Origin: JAEXOD01 sp963663265
GTDB taxonomy: Bacteria > Bacteroidota > Ignavibacteria > Ignavibacteriales > Melioribacteraceae
NCBI GenBank assembly: GCA_963663265.2
Contig: CAXXXM010000002.1
Coordinates: forward strand, 682,001 to 746,000
Length of the DNA: 64,000 nucleotides
Direction of reading: 5' to 3'
In this document: one piece after another, positions 27,400 to 36,010 of the stretch
How positions within the stretch are numbered: the first letter of the stretch is position 1
Layout of the letters: the number at the start of each line of letters is the position of its first letter
Notes under the pieces: model-generated
Seen by the model: the letters and a program-made list of their open reading frames with translations, nothing else
The model's database searches: none
Told to the model about the DNA's origin: nothing
Program-made: the position numbers and the translations under genes

Positions 27400-30300
27400 T
27401 TTACGTTTAGTTCTTATTACATTTGCGGTAACTTTATTGGTTTCAGTTACCGCTATTTTAATATTTTTTTCTTTAACAAACAAAATTTTATTTAATCAGC
27501 ATTCAAAAACTTTGTTTAATGCCGCAAATCATTTTGCAATTACTTTAGATAACTCCATCCAAAGGACTGATACTGATTTTCAAAAATTTGTAAGAGAATC
27601 TAATACTAAAAAAGATGTGAATTTTGATAGCCTTAATATTGATTTTATGTTTACCTTAATTGGCGATTCTCTTATTAACCAGGATAGTTTTATTGCCAAA
27701 AAGACAGTTTCTTATTCAAACAAACCTACTTCAATTCATAACTTTGTTGCAAATAATCCTAATATCATCTTAAAATTTGCTGAAATTAAAAGCTCTAAGC
27801 AGATTTATTATTACGGTAGAATTATTGATACTACTTTCTTAAATCAACTATCTAAAATAATCCGTTCAGATATTGTTTTAGTTCTAAAAAATAAAGATAT
27901 AATCACATCGAATCAATACTTAAATCAAAATCTAAATTTGGTTTTAGATAATTCAATAGATTTTCTAAAGAATAAACGTAATTATGAATTATACTCGCAA
28001 GAATTATCCAACTTTGATTTTTTAGCAATACTATACTCACCAAAACGGCATTCTACTCCTTATGATAATTTAAAATTTATTGTATACTCTCTTTCAAGAG
28101 AAACAGCGGAATATAGAGATACAATGCAACTTATGATTGTAATTCTTACTTCCGCTTCAATTGCTCTTTCATTAATATTTGTTTTAATTTTTACAACTAA
28201 ATTTAGAAAGCAGCTTTCTTCTATTAGCAGAGTTGTTGAAAAAACACGAGCAGATAATCTTACAGAACGAGTTGATATTATCAGCAATGACGAATTAGGA
28301 GAATTGGGAAAAGTACTAAACAAAATGCTCGACGAAATTCAAAGGCGAGAAGAAAAAGAACAAGAGTTTATCAATTTTGTTACACTTATTAATGAAAAAG
28401 CCACTTTAAAACAAATTTCCGAATCGGTATTAAATAAAATTGTTAAATCTTTAGACCTTAATGTTGGAATTTTTTATGTCCATGATGGTAAAAAGTTTCA
28501 ACAAACTGCTTATAGTGGATTAAACAAAGAAACAATTTCTAACAAAGATATTGAATATCTTTATGCAAAAGTGATTGAATCAAAAGAACCTATTGAATTT
28601 TTGTTTGAATCGAATGCTCCACAGGTTCATACTTCATTAGCCATTATTAATCTTACTTATATTATTATTTTCCCCATAACGTTTAACAAAGAAATTATTG
28701 GTATTCTTGAATTGGGTGCTATTACAAAACCCGGGAAAAATGTAATCCAATATTTAGATACATTTATTGAACAGTTAAGTGTAGGGTTGAGTAATGCAAT
28801 TGCATTTGAGAAATTAGAAAATTTAGTTTCCGAATTAAAATTGCTTAACACACAATATCAAATGCAGAATGCAAAGATTACTGAACAGAAAGAACAATTG
28901 CAGGTTTTACATAACGAGCTTAAAGGGAATACAAAGGAATTAGAAGAACAACGTGCAAAAGCTGTTGAATCGGCTAAAGTTAAGTCGCAATTTTTAGCAA
29001 ACATGTCTCATGAATTACGGACTCCTCTTAATTCTATATTAGGGTTATCAGAATTGATATTAAATGGAGAATCTTTATCTTCAAAGAATTCTGATAGATT
29101 AAAAATTGTTATTAACAATGGTAAAAAGTTATTAAACATTATTAATAACATTCTTAATTTTTCCAAACTTGAATCAACTAAAATTGAAATTAATCCGGAA
29201 ATATTTGTCCTTAAAGATTTTATCAATGAAATTTCAAATTTAATTGAACCACTTGCAACAGAAAAAAACTTAACCTATAATATCACTTACGAACATAATC
29301 TTCAATGTTCACTTCTAACAGATAAACTAAAACTTGAACAGGTTATTTCTAATTTGTTGAGCAATGCGGTAAAGTTTACAGAAACCGGAGAAATTTCGCT
29401 AATAATATCTTTGGTAGATGAAACCGGCTTAAAGTTTATTATAAAAGATACAGGAATTGGAATTGATAGCGAAAGCAAAGAATTAATTTTTGAAGAGTTT
29501 AGACAAACAAGCGAAGGTTCATCTCGAAGATATGGTGGAACTGGCTTAGGTTTAGCCATAGCAAAAAGAATGTTAGATATTTTAGGAGGTTCTATATCCG
29601 TTAATAGCGAAGTGGGGTTAGGTTCCATATTTACAATAACAATACCAAACATTGTAAATGATGTATATATCTCTTCAACCGAATCATTATTAAAGCCTGT
29701 AAAAATTGAAAAATCTGAGTTACAAAAATCCGATATTCTACTTTTTTGCAATAATCCTGAAACTATTGATATCTTAACTCAATATTTGTCTACAAATAAT
29801 TTTAATGTAATTGTATGCGAAAATTTGGAATCATTTTTTAATCAGCCTGCAGATATCTCTCCTAAAGCCGTTTTACTTGATTATCTTTTATTTAAAAATC
29901 CTTTTGAAGTTGTAAAACAATTAAATAATTCTCCAAAAATTTCTGAAATTCCAAAGCTGTTAGTATATTTTCCTATTGGTGAAAAGAGTGGATTTATATT
30001 AAATACACACGAATTCTTGTTTGCACCATTAACTTATGATAATTTTATTAGTCAAATTAAATTCATTCAAGAATATTTTGAAATCAAGATACAAAACGTT
30101 GTGTCTGTTGGAAATTCCACTTTTTCAGGAATGTCAGAACAGATTAATTTAATAAATATAAAACATAATGTTGATAATATTGATGAAATATTAAAAGAAA
30201 ATCCAGATATGTTAATAATTGACTTGGAATCTGAAAATCTTATTTCCATCGATTTATTATACTCTTTGCTTAACAATAAAAAGGCACGCTTAACCCCAAC

Positions 30301-30886
30301 ACTCCTTTTAGTTCCAAAAGAGCTGCCTGATGAGCTATTACATAAAATAAATTTAAAATTATTTAGCATTTTAGAAAAAAACATTATAACAAAAATAGAT
30401 TCTCTTCGTATATTGCGTGAAAAGTTAAAAATTGGTTCAACTTCAGGAATGTTAGAAGAAGAGGTTGATAACAATGAAGATCTTGCACTTATTGAAGAGG
30501 ATACAGAACAGACTGCTTCTATGCAAAATTTAGTAATGATTGTTGATGATGACAAGGATACTTTATTTACTGTTGGGCAGATTGTTGAAAGTCTTGGTTA
30601 TAAAACAATTTTTGCAAAAGATGGTCTTGAATGTTTATTAATTCTTGAAACTAAGCACCCTGATTTAATTTTGTTAGACATTATGATGCCGCGAATGGAT
30701 GGATTTGAAACAATAAAAAGAATTAATGGAAATCCCAAATTCTCATCTATTCCGGTTATTGCACTTACTGCTCATGCTATGCTGGAAGAAAGAGATATTA
30801 TCATTAAAAATGGCTTTGCTGATTTGGTTACAAAACCTATTGATATTCCTTTTCTTGCAGCAAAGGTTAATCAAAATATTAAATAG
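27389..30886 (+). CDS. Membrane hybrid histidine kinase with HAMP, GAF and terminal receiver
   Basis: 1165 residues. Two membrane helices (about 7-27 and 246-270) enclose a sensor region; HAMP follows (about 270-325), then a GAF-like domain (330-480), coiled coil (480-530), HisKA with FLANMSHELRTPLNS (His near 541), and HATPase (640-760: LSNAVKFTETGEI, DTGIGID, GGTGLGLAIA). After it come two receiver-shaped segments without the acidic pair or the Lys (about 780-895 and 900-1015), then a canonical receiver (1043-1165: MIVDDDKDT, ILLDIMMPRMDG, IALTAHA, TKPID). Overlaps with the receiver gene upstream and a 9-base gap downstream indicate one transcript with the pilus genes. The stimulus is unknown. 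Confidence 0.93.
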   Translation: MKLNLRLVLITFAVTLLVSVTAILIFFSLTNKILFNQHSKTLFNAANHFAITLDNSIQRTDTDFQKFVRESNTKKDVNFDSLNIDFMFTLIGDSLINQDSFIAKKTVSYSNKPTSIHNFVANNPNIILKFAEIKSSKQIYYYGRIIDTTFLNQLSKIIRSDIVLVLKNKDIITSNQYLNQNLNLVLDNSIDFLKNKRNYELYSQELSNFDFLAILYSPKRHSTPYDNLKFIVYSLSRETAEYRDTMQLMIVILTSASIALSLIFVLIFTTKFRKQLSSISRVVEKTRADNLTERVDIISNDELGELGKVLNKMLDEIQRREEKEQEFINFVTLINEKATLKQISESVLNKIVKSLDLNVGIFYVHDGKKFQQTAYSGLNKETISNKDIEYLYAKVIESKEPIEFLFESNAPQVHTSLAIINLTYIIIFPITFNKEIIGILELGAITKPGKNVIQYLDTFIEQLSVGLSNAIAFEKLENLVSELKLLNTQYQMQNAKITEQKEQLQVLHNELKGNTKELEEQRAKAVESAKVKSQFLANMSHELRTPLNSILGLSELILNGESLSSKNSDRLKIVINNGKKLLNIINNILNFSKLESTKIEINPEIFVLKDFINEISNLIEPLATEKNLTYNITYEHNLQCSLLTDKLKLEQVISNLLSNAVKFTETGEISLIISLVDETGLKFIIKDTGIGIDSESKELIFEEFRQTSEGSSRRYGGTGLGLAIAKRMLDILGGSISVNSEVGLGSIFTITIPNIVNDVYISSTESLLKPVKIEKSELQKSDILLFCNNPETIDILTQYLSTNNFNVIVCENLESFFNQPADISPKAVLLDYLLFKNPFEVVKQLNNSPKISEIPKLLVYFPIGEKSGFILNTHEFLFAPLTYDNFISQIKFIQEYFEIKIQNVVSVGNSTFSGMSEQINLINIKHNVDNIDEILKENPDMLIIDLESENLISIDLLYSLLNNKKARLTPTLLLVPKELPDELLHKINLKLFSILEKNIITKIDSLRILREKLKIGSTSGMLEEEVDNNEDLALIEEDTEQTASMQNLVMIVDDDKDTLFTVGQIVESLGYKTIFAKDGLECLLILETKHPDLILLDIMMPRMDGFETIKRINGNPKFSSIPVIALTAHAMLEERDIIIKNGFADLVTKPIDIPFLAAKVNQNIK

Positions 30887-30895
30887 GAGCTTAAC

Positions 30896-31591
30896 ATGAA
30901 TAGAATTTTAGTTGTTGATGATCAACCGGATAATGTATTCATTTTGCAAGACCGTTTAGAAAATGAAGGTTATGAAGTAATAACAGCTTATGATGGACCT
31001 ACCGGAATTGAAAAAGCTGAAAACGAAGAACCGGATTTAGTTTTATTAGATGTTATGATGCCCGGTATGTCAGGATTTGAAGCATGCAAACGTTTAACAG
31101 CCGGAGAAAAAACTAAAGATATTCCCATCATTCTTGTTACCGCACTAACAAGTGTTGAAGATATTAAAGAAGGATTAAATGCCGGTGCATTTGATTATAT
31201 AAAAAAACCGTTCAACAAAACTGAACTTATTGCTCGTATTAAGTCTGCATTACGATTTCGTGAAACGAATCTTTTATATTTAGAAATTGAAAAAATTAAA
31301 ACTTATGCAGCAACAATTGTTACAGCAAACCACGAAATTAAACAACCTTTAACGTTAATAAATTTGTCTGTATCTGCTATTAAACGCGAACTCGGCAAAG
31401 ATGAATTGAGCAAAGATGCAATTTTTAAAAGAATTGATATTATTGATAATGCCGCTCATAGCATAATTCAAATTTTAGAAAAACTTAGTTCAATTAAAAA
31501 GCCTACGTTTGTGGATTATGTAAATAACACTCAAATGATTGATATTAATGCTGAAAAAAAAGAATTAGAATCAAATCAACCTATTAATTAA
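30896..31591 (+). CDS. Receiver protein with a DHp-like tail and no ATPase domain
   Basis: 231 residues. Complete receiver domain (ILVVDDQPDN, LVLLDVMMPGMSG, ILVTALTS, KKPFNKTELIARI). The following about 90 residues contain a histidine in TANHEIKQPLTLINLSVSAI, resembling the phospho-accepting helix of a histidine kinase, but no HATPase domain is present. It could be a phosphotransfer or receiver-His relay protein that takes phosphate from the hybrid kinase upstream. Last gene of the pilus operon. It ends 21 bases inside the convergent kinase gene at 31571. Confidence 0.85.
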   Translation: MNRILVVDDQPDNVFILQDRLENEGYEVITAYDGPTGIEKAENEEPDLVLLDVMMPGMSGFEACKRLTAGEKTKDIPIILVTALTSVEDIKEGLNAGAFDYIKKPFNKTELIARIKSALRFRETNLLYLEIEKIKTYAATIVTANHEIKQPLTLINLSVSAIKRELGKDELSKDAIFKRIDIIDNAAHSIIQILEKLSSIKKPTFVDYVNNTQMIDINAEKKELESNQPIN

Positions 31592-32881
31592 AATTAAAAG
31601 GTCATCAAAATTATATGGCTTTTTAAGAAAAGCATCTATTTTTAGTTGATTGAAGATTTTTTCTTTATCTTCCACTATTGCTCCGCTGCTAATAATTATT
31701 TTTGAAGTAATGTTGCTTTTTCTCAATATTTTTATTGCTTCAATACCACCGGTCCTTGGCATTGTTTCATCAATTATCAACAAGTGATAATTGTTTTTAG
31801 ATTTACAAACATTTATTAACTCTTCACCATCTGCTACTGTATCTACTTCATATCCACTGCCAACCAAGAGTTCTTTAAGCAAATCGAGCATATATTCTTC
31901 ATCATCGGCTATTAGTATTCTTCCTTTGGCTGAACTTAAATTTGTAGAACTAATATTTGGTTTTACTAATGGAAAAATGATTATTACTTCTGTTCCTTCC
32001 CCATAAGTACTTATATAATTAATTTTCGCATCTATTTCATTAAGAATCCTTTTAACAAACCCTAAACCTATACCTGATTCAGTCTTTTTTGTTTTTGTGC
32101 TAAATCCATAATCAAATATTTGGTTAAGGTGTTCTGCTTTAATCCCCTCTCCATTGTCTCTTATTTTTAACAACAAAAATAAATTGTCTTTTATTTCTAC
32201 TTCAATATTAATTTCGCCAATATCCTTAATTGCTTCTTTAGCATTAACTATTAAATTTATTATCACTCTGAATAGGCTATCATAATTAGCGAAAACATTC
32301 TGTTTAGTAAACTGATTTACGTAATTAATTTTAATATTTGGGGGGAAAGCTGGCTCTATTTCTTTAATTAGATTTCTTATTAATCGATCTATATTTATAG
32401 AATCAATTAGTTTTATATTAGATTCCTCGTCAGTTTTGATTTCATTTATTAAATTTATTCCTCTGTGTAGATTATGAGTAACCGATTCAATTAAGGTTAA
32501 TTTCGGTTCCTCATTTTTACATTTAATTTCAAGCAATGTTAATGCGGTCAAACTATTATTCATAACATTATTAAAGTCATGTTTAATTTCTTTAATATTT
32601 TTAATATAGTTTTCCCATTTACTTACTTCGTCTGCTTTAATAATACAGCTAACACAAAAATATTCGCCGTTTATTTTACAAAAATTAAACAAATATTTTT
32701 CATAATAAAATACTTGTTCAATACTTTGTTCAAACTGTAATTTGTTTACAGTATCGGTAATTAGCTTTTTAGGCAAAGCAGCAACAATTTCTTTTAATTT
32801 TTCAGTCAGAAATACAAACCCCTCTCCAAATTTGCCCCAACCAAATAAATTTTCGGTTTGGTTTTTTGGTTGATTTGTCAT
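31571..32881 (-). CDS. Soluble hybrid histidine kinase with C-terminal receiver
   Basis: 436 residues without membrane segments. Short N-terminal sensor region (1-90), H-box KEIKHDFNNVMNN (His101), NtrB-like N-box NLIVNAKEAI, DNGEGI, and GIGLGFVKRIL (about 270). A receiver closes the protein (about 320-436: ILIADDEEYM, LLIIDETMPRTGG, IISSGA, FLKKPYNF). It is directly downstream of the sigma54 activator gene (1-base spacing) and is probably its cognate kinase, with the receiver giving a phosphorelay or feedback. Confidence 0.92.
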   Translation of the reverse strand: MTNQPKNQTENLFGWGKFGEGFVFLTEKLKEIVAALPKKLITDTVNKLQFEQSIEQVFYYEKYLFNFCKINGEYFCVSCIIKADEVSKWENYIKNIKEIKHDFNNVMNNSLTALTLLEIKCKNEEPKLTLIESVTHNLHRGINLINEIKTDEESNIKLIDSINIDRLIRNLIKEIEPAFPPNIKINYVNQFTKQNVFANYDSLFRVIINLIVNAKEAIKDIGEINIEVEIKDNLFLLLKIRDNGEGIKAEHLNQIFDYGFSTKTKKTESGIGLGFVKRILNEIDAKINYISTYGEGTEVIIIFPLVKPNISSTNLSSAKGRILIADDEEYMLDLLKELLVGSGYEVDTVADGEELINVCKSKNNYHLLIIDETMPRTGGIEAIKILRKSNITSKIIISSGAIVEDKEKIFNQLKIDAFLKKPYNFDDLLILINRLI

Positions 32882-32882
32882 A

Positions 32883-34229
32883 TTACTGTAATTTGTAGTT
32901 TTTAATTTTGGAATATAATGTCTTTTGACTTATACCTAATGCACGAGCACTATTTTCTCTATTCCAATTATTCTCTTTTAATATTCTTAAAATGTGTAAT
33001 CGTTCTAACTCTTCAAGGGAGGTAATTTCTTCATCAATATTAGCATATACTTGTTTTGTATTTGTATTTTCTTTCGGTAAATTGAGGTCTTTTGGCAAAA
33101 TAATATTATCCTCAGAAAAAATAATTGCTCTTTCAATTATGTGATCTAATTCTCGTACATTACCTGGAAAGCTGTAATTGATTAAGTCCCGTTCAGCTTC
33201 TTTTGATAAAGCTTTTGGTGATCTAAATGGGGATTTTTTTTGCAAAAAATAATTTGATAGCAAAAGAATATCTTTATCTCTTTCTCTTAAAGGAGGAATA
33301 GTTAACGTAATAACATTTAACCTAAATAACAGATCACGTCTAAAGTTCTTTTTTTCAGCCTCTTCCATCAAATCTTTATTTGTTGCACCAATTACTCTTA
33401 CATTTGACGATAGAGTTGCTATTCCCCCAATTCGTCTAAACTCTCCATTTTCTAAAAATCTTAAAAACTTTGGTTGTAACGCTAAACTTAATTCACCAAT
33501 TTCATCCAAAAACAAAGTACCGCCATTAGCTATTTCAACTAATCCTTGTTTAGAAGTTTTTGCATCAGTAAAAGCTCCCTTTTCATACCCAAACAATTCA
33601 CTTTCAATTAATTGGTCTGGTAGAGAAGCACAGTTAATTGCTACAAATGGCTTTTCACTTCTATTTGAACATTTGTGAACATATTCTGCAAACAATTCTT
33701 TACCTGTTCCGGTTTCTCCTTGCAGCAAAATATTTGAATCTGCGCGAGCAGCTTTTTCAGCTAAGTGAATTACATTTTTAATTCCCTCACTTTCACCTAT
33801 AATTTTGTGAGGTGCTGTTTGATTAATTCGTGTTGTTAAAACAGTATTTTTTACCATTAAATCTTTGTGGGCTAACGCTCGTTCAATGGAAACTTGTAAC
33901 TGTTCAAATTGATATGGTTTATTAATAAAATCATACGCACCATTTTTTATGCATTCAATTGCAGTACGCATATTATTATTGGCGGTTAATACTATTACTT
34001 GTAAATCAGGATGATTTTCTTTTACATATTTAAGAATTTCCAAGCCGGAAATACCATCCATTTCCAAGTCTAACAACAATAAATCGTGATTTGTTTTTTT
34101 TATAAAATCAATTGCTTTATCTGAATGATAAACAATCTCAACATTATAACCCTCGCTTATTAACTCTTCCTTTAGAAGATAACATAAAGTATCATCATCG
34201 TCAACAATTAGTATTCGAGAGTTTTTCAT
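32883..34229 (-). CDS. NtrC-family sigma54 response regulator
   Basis: 448 residues. Receiver (about 4-120: ILIVDDDDTLC, LLLLDLEMDGISG, VLTANN, NKPYQ), AAA+ domain (about 145-365) with Walker A GETGTGKELFAEYVH, Walker B GGTLFLDEIGEL, and a Fis-type HTH at the end (ENSARALGISQKTLYSKIKNYK). The sigma54-contacting loop reads GAFTDA rather than GAFTGA. It lies opposite the pilus locus, and the major pilin has a weak sigma54-type promoter, so it might control pili. The direct target is not proven. Confidence 0.95.
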   Translation of the reverse strand: MKNSRILIVDDDDTLCYLLKEELISEGYNVEIVYHSDKAIDFIKKTNHDLLLLDLEMDGISGLEILKYVKENHPDLQVIVLTANNNMRTAIECIKNGAYDFINKPYQFEQLQVSIERALAHKDLMVKNTVLTTRINQTAPHKIIGESEGIKNVIHLAEKAARADSNILLQGETGTGKELFAEYVHKCSNRSEKPFVAINCASLPDQLIESELFGYEKGAFTDAKTSKQGLVEIANGGTLFLDEIGELSLALQPKFLRFLENGEFRRIGGIATLSSNVRVIGATNKDLMEEAEKKNFRRDLLFRLNVITLTIPPLRERDKDILLLSNYFLQKKSPFRSPKALSKEAERDLINYSFPGNVRELDHIIERAIIFSEDNIILPKDLNLPKENTNTKQVYANIDEEITSLEELERLHILRILKENNWNRENSARALGISQKTLYSKIKNYKLQ

Positions 34230-34346
34230 TGTCCCCTATTATCAATAATAAAACACCTTATAATAAATATTAGTAATTTAATTTACAAAATCAGTTTCAA
34301 TTTGCAAACAATTCTTTTATTATTAATTAAATATTTTACATTAATA

Positions 34347-34946
34347 TTATAATATAACTAAATCAATCAGCTTTTCAATTGTTCGTTCTATTAATTCCCA
34401 TCCTGTGTCGCTTGTTATATCAATGTTGTTAAAAACATCAACTGTTTTTGCTCGTAAAATTAAATAATATATTCCGCCAATTATTAATGAAGCAGAACCT
34501 AATAGAAATTCATTGTTATTAAATTCCTTAAATAAAAAATTAATATTGTCTAATCCGTTTGTTTCCCGTTCTTTTGCAATAAAATCGGTTACTTTATTTT
34601 TATTATTCAGTTCCCATAATAGTATTTCTTGCAGAACCTTATTTTTACGAATATAACTAATCTGCTCTTTTAAAATTTTTATAACAAGCTGCTTTAAGTC
34701 TTCTTTTGACTTAATACTTTTTACTACTCCATCATCTAATTTAATATTAGAAAAAAAATCTTTAGATTTAATAAAAGTGATAAGCAATTCATCAAAACTA
34801 TTAAAGTATCTGTATATTAAAACCTTATCCACTCCTGCACTTTTTGCAACAGCATTTATTCCTAAACTATCAAAACCATCTGTAAGAATAATAGATTCAA
34901 CCGCTTCCAATATTTTTTGTTTTGTAACTTCTTTGTTTTTAACCAT
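34347..34946 (-). CDS. TetR-family regulator, probable autorepressor
   Basis: 199 residues. N-terminal HTH: TKQKILEAVESIILTDGFDSLGINAVAKSAGVDKVLIYRYFNSFDELL (about 8-57), the standard TetR pattern, followed by an all-helical ligand/dimer domain. It follows the outer-membrane-type gene at 34947 with no gap, so they are translated together. The promoter upstream (35527-35557) has an inverted repeat TCACC-N4-GGTGA between its two elements, which is a likely binding site for this repressor. Confidence 0.92.
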   Translation of the reverse strand: MVKNKEVTKQKILEAVESIILTDGFDSLGINAVAKSAGVDKVLIYRYFNSFDELLITFIKSKDFFSNIKLDDGVVKSIKSKEDLKQLVIKILKEQISYIRKNKVLQEILLWELNNKNKVTDFIAKERETNGLDNINFLFKEFNNNEFLLGSASLIIGGIYYLILRAKTVDVFNNIDITSDTGWELIERTIEKLIDLVIL

Positions 34947-35501
34947 TTAAAACTCATATCCTATTTTTATTGAACCTTCAGGTACAAAAGCCGAAGGAGA
35001 ATAATTATTATTCACAAAATTCACTTTAGAATCACCGGCAATTTTAACATGAACAGCAATCCAAGGATTAATATAAAAATTATTCCAAAATTTGTAAATA
35101 TATCCACCACCTAAAGTATAATAAAAATTTGAAAACGACTTTTTTAATCCTGAAGATTTTTCAATAATACTATTATCCCAATATTCAATTCCGGTTCCTA
35201 CCCAAAACTTGTTATCAATATTCCCATCTGTTGAAAAAACATAATCAACAAGTAAAGCATAAGCTTTGGTTTTTAGCTCTTTATAATTATTATCAACTAC
35301 AAATTCGGGTTGAGTTAATTTAGTTATTACCGGACGGATTCTAAAATTATCAATTTTACCCCAAACTGAACCGTAATAACCACCCGATATATACGGAAGT
35401 GCATCCAATTCCAAACCAAAATTAATTTTGCTACATTCTTTTTTTTCTTGTGCATTTAATAAACATGATAAAGCAAACAACATTAAAAATATATTTTTCA
35501 T
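34947..35501 (-). CDS. Secreted outer-membrane-type beta-barrel protein, unknown function
   Basis: 184 residues with a signal peptide (MKNIFLMLFALSCLLNAQ). The rest is made of alternating polar/hydrophobic strands (YALLVDYVFST, FWVGTGIEYWDN, FYYTLGGGYIYKFWNNFYINPWIAVHVKI) and ends EGSIKIGYEF, the C-terminal Phe of barrel proteins. Likely a small outer-membrane barrel. First gene of a two-gene unit with TetR. I do not recognise a family. Confidence 0.82.
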   Translation of the reverse strand: MKNIFLMLFALSCLLNAQEKKECSKINFGLELDALPYISGGYYGSVWGKIDNFRIRPVITKLTQPEFVVDNNYKELKTKAYALLVDYVFSTDGNIDNKFWVGTGIEYWDNSIIEKSSGLKKSFSNFYYTLGGGYIYKFWNNFYINPWIAVHVKIAGDSKVNFVNNNYSPSAFVPEGSIKIGYEF

Positions 35502-35526
35502 TACAACCTCTTTATTTTTGACATTT

Positions 35527-35557
35527 CAAATTTACATCACCATGCGGTGACATGCAA
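35527..35557 (-). promoter_or_regulatory. Promoter with embedded operator for the barrel-TetR operon
   Basis: On the minus strand: TTG (35555-35557), 20 bases, TAAATTTG (35527-35534), then a leader with GAGG ahead of ATG 35501. The spacer contains TCACC and GGTGA (35537-35550) as 5-base arms around 4 bases. An operator inside the spacer is a usual place for TetR repression. Confidence 0.6.
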
Positions 35558-36010
35558 GTAAAAAATAAAAAGAACGCAATATATTATATCATTATCATTG
35601 CAAAAAAAAGGTCGAAATATAACGAATAGTTGTGGTAATTTATTGGGTGCCAGTTTGCGGATTTTTATTGTACAACAAATATAATATATCTTATTATTGC
35701 TCAATAATACTTTGTAATTTAAGCCCTTTTCTCTTCATTTAATACAGCAATTATCATACGAAATAATTCTTCATAATTTAATGAGAAGAAAGAGGTTTTA
35801 ATAAAATAGTATTAGATGATATCAACTATTAGTAACCAAGGATGCATTTTAAGTAAAGATGTTGAGAACCCCACATCATTATGTCATTATAAGCGAGATA
35901 GAAAAATTAGGTACCAAGAAGTTCATTTTTACAATAAATAACTTGACAAATTGTGTATTTATATTTAAACTTATTAACTTTTTAACTAACTACTATTTAA
36001 AGGAGCGGGT
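35558..36010. other. Spacer between the barrel gene and the beta-helix gene
   Basis: AT-rich with no gene or RNA recognised. A candidate promoter for the downstream gene lies near its right end. Confidence 0.5.
35943..35971 (+). promoter_or_regulatory. Candidate promoter of the beta-helix/YCF48 pair
   Basis: TTGACA (35943-35948), 17 bases, TAAACT (35966-35971). A Shine-Dalgarno (AGGAG) sits just before ATG 36011. Confidence 0.4.

Noticed and set aside
29302..29751. 149-codon minus frame inside the hybrid kinase
   Set aside because: Antisense shadow of conserved HATPase codons.
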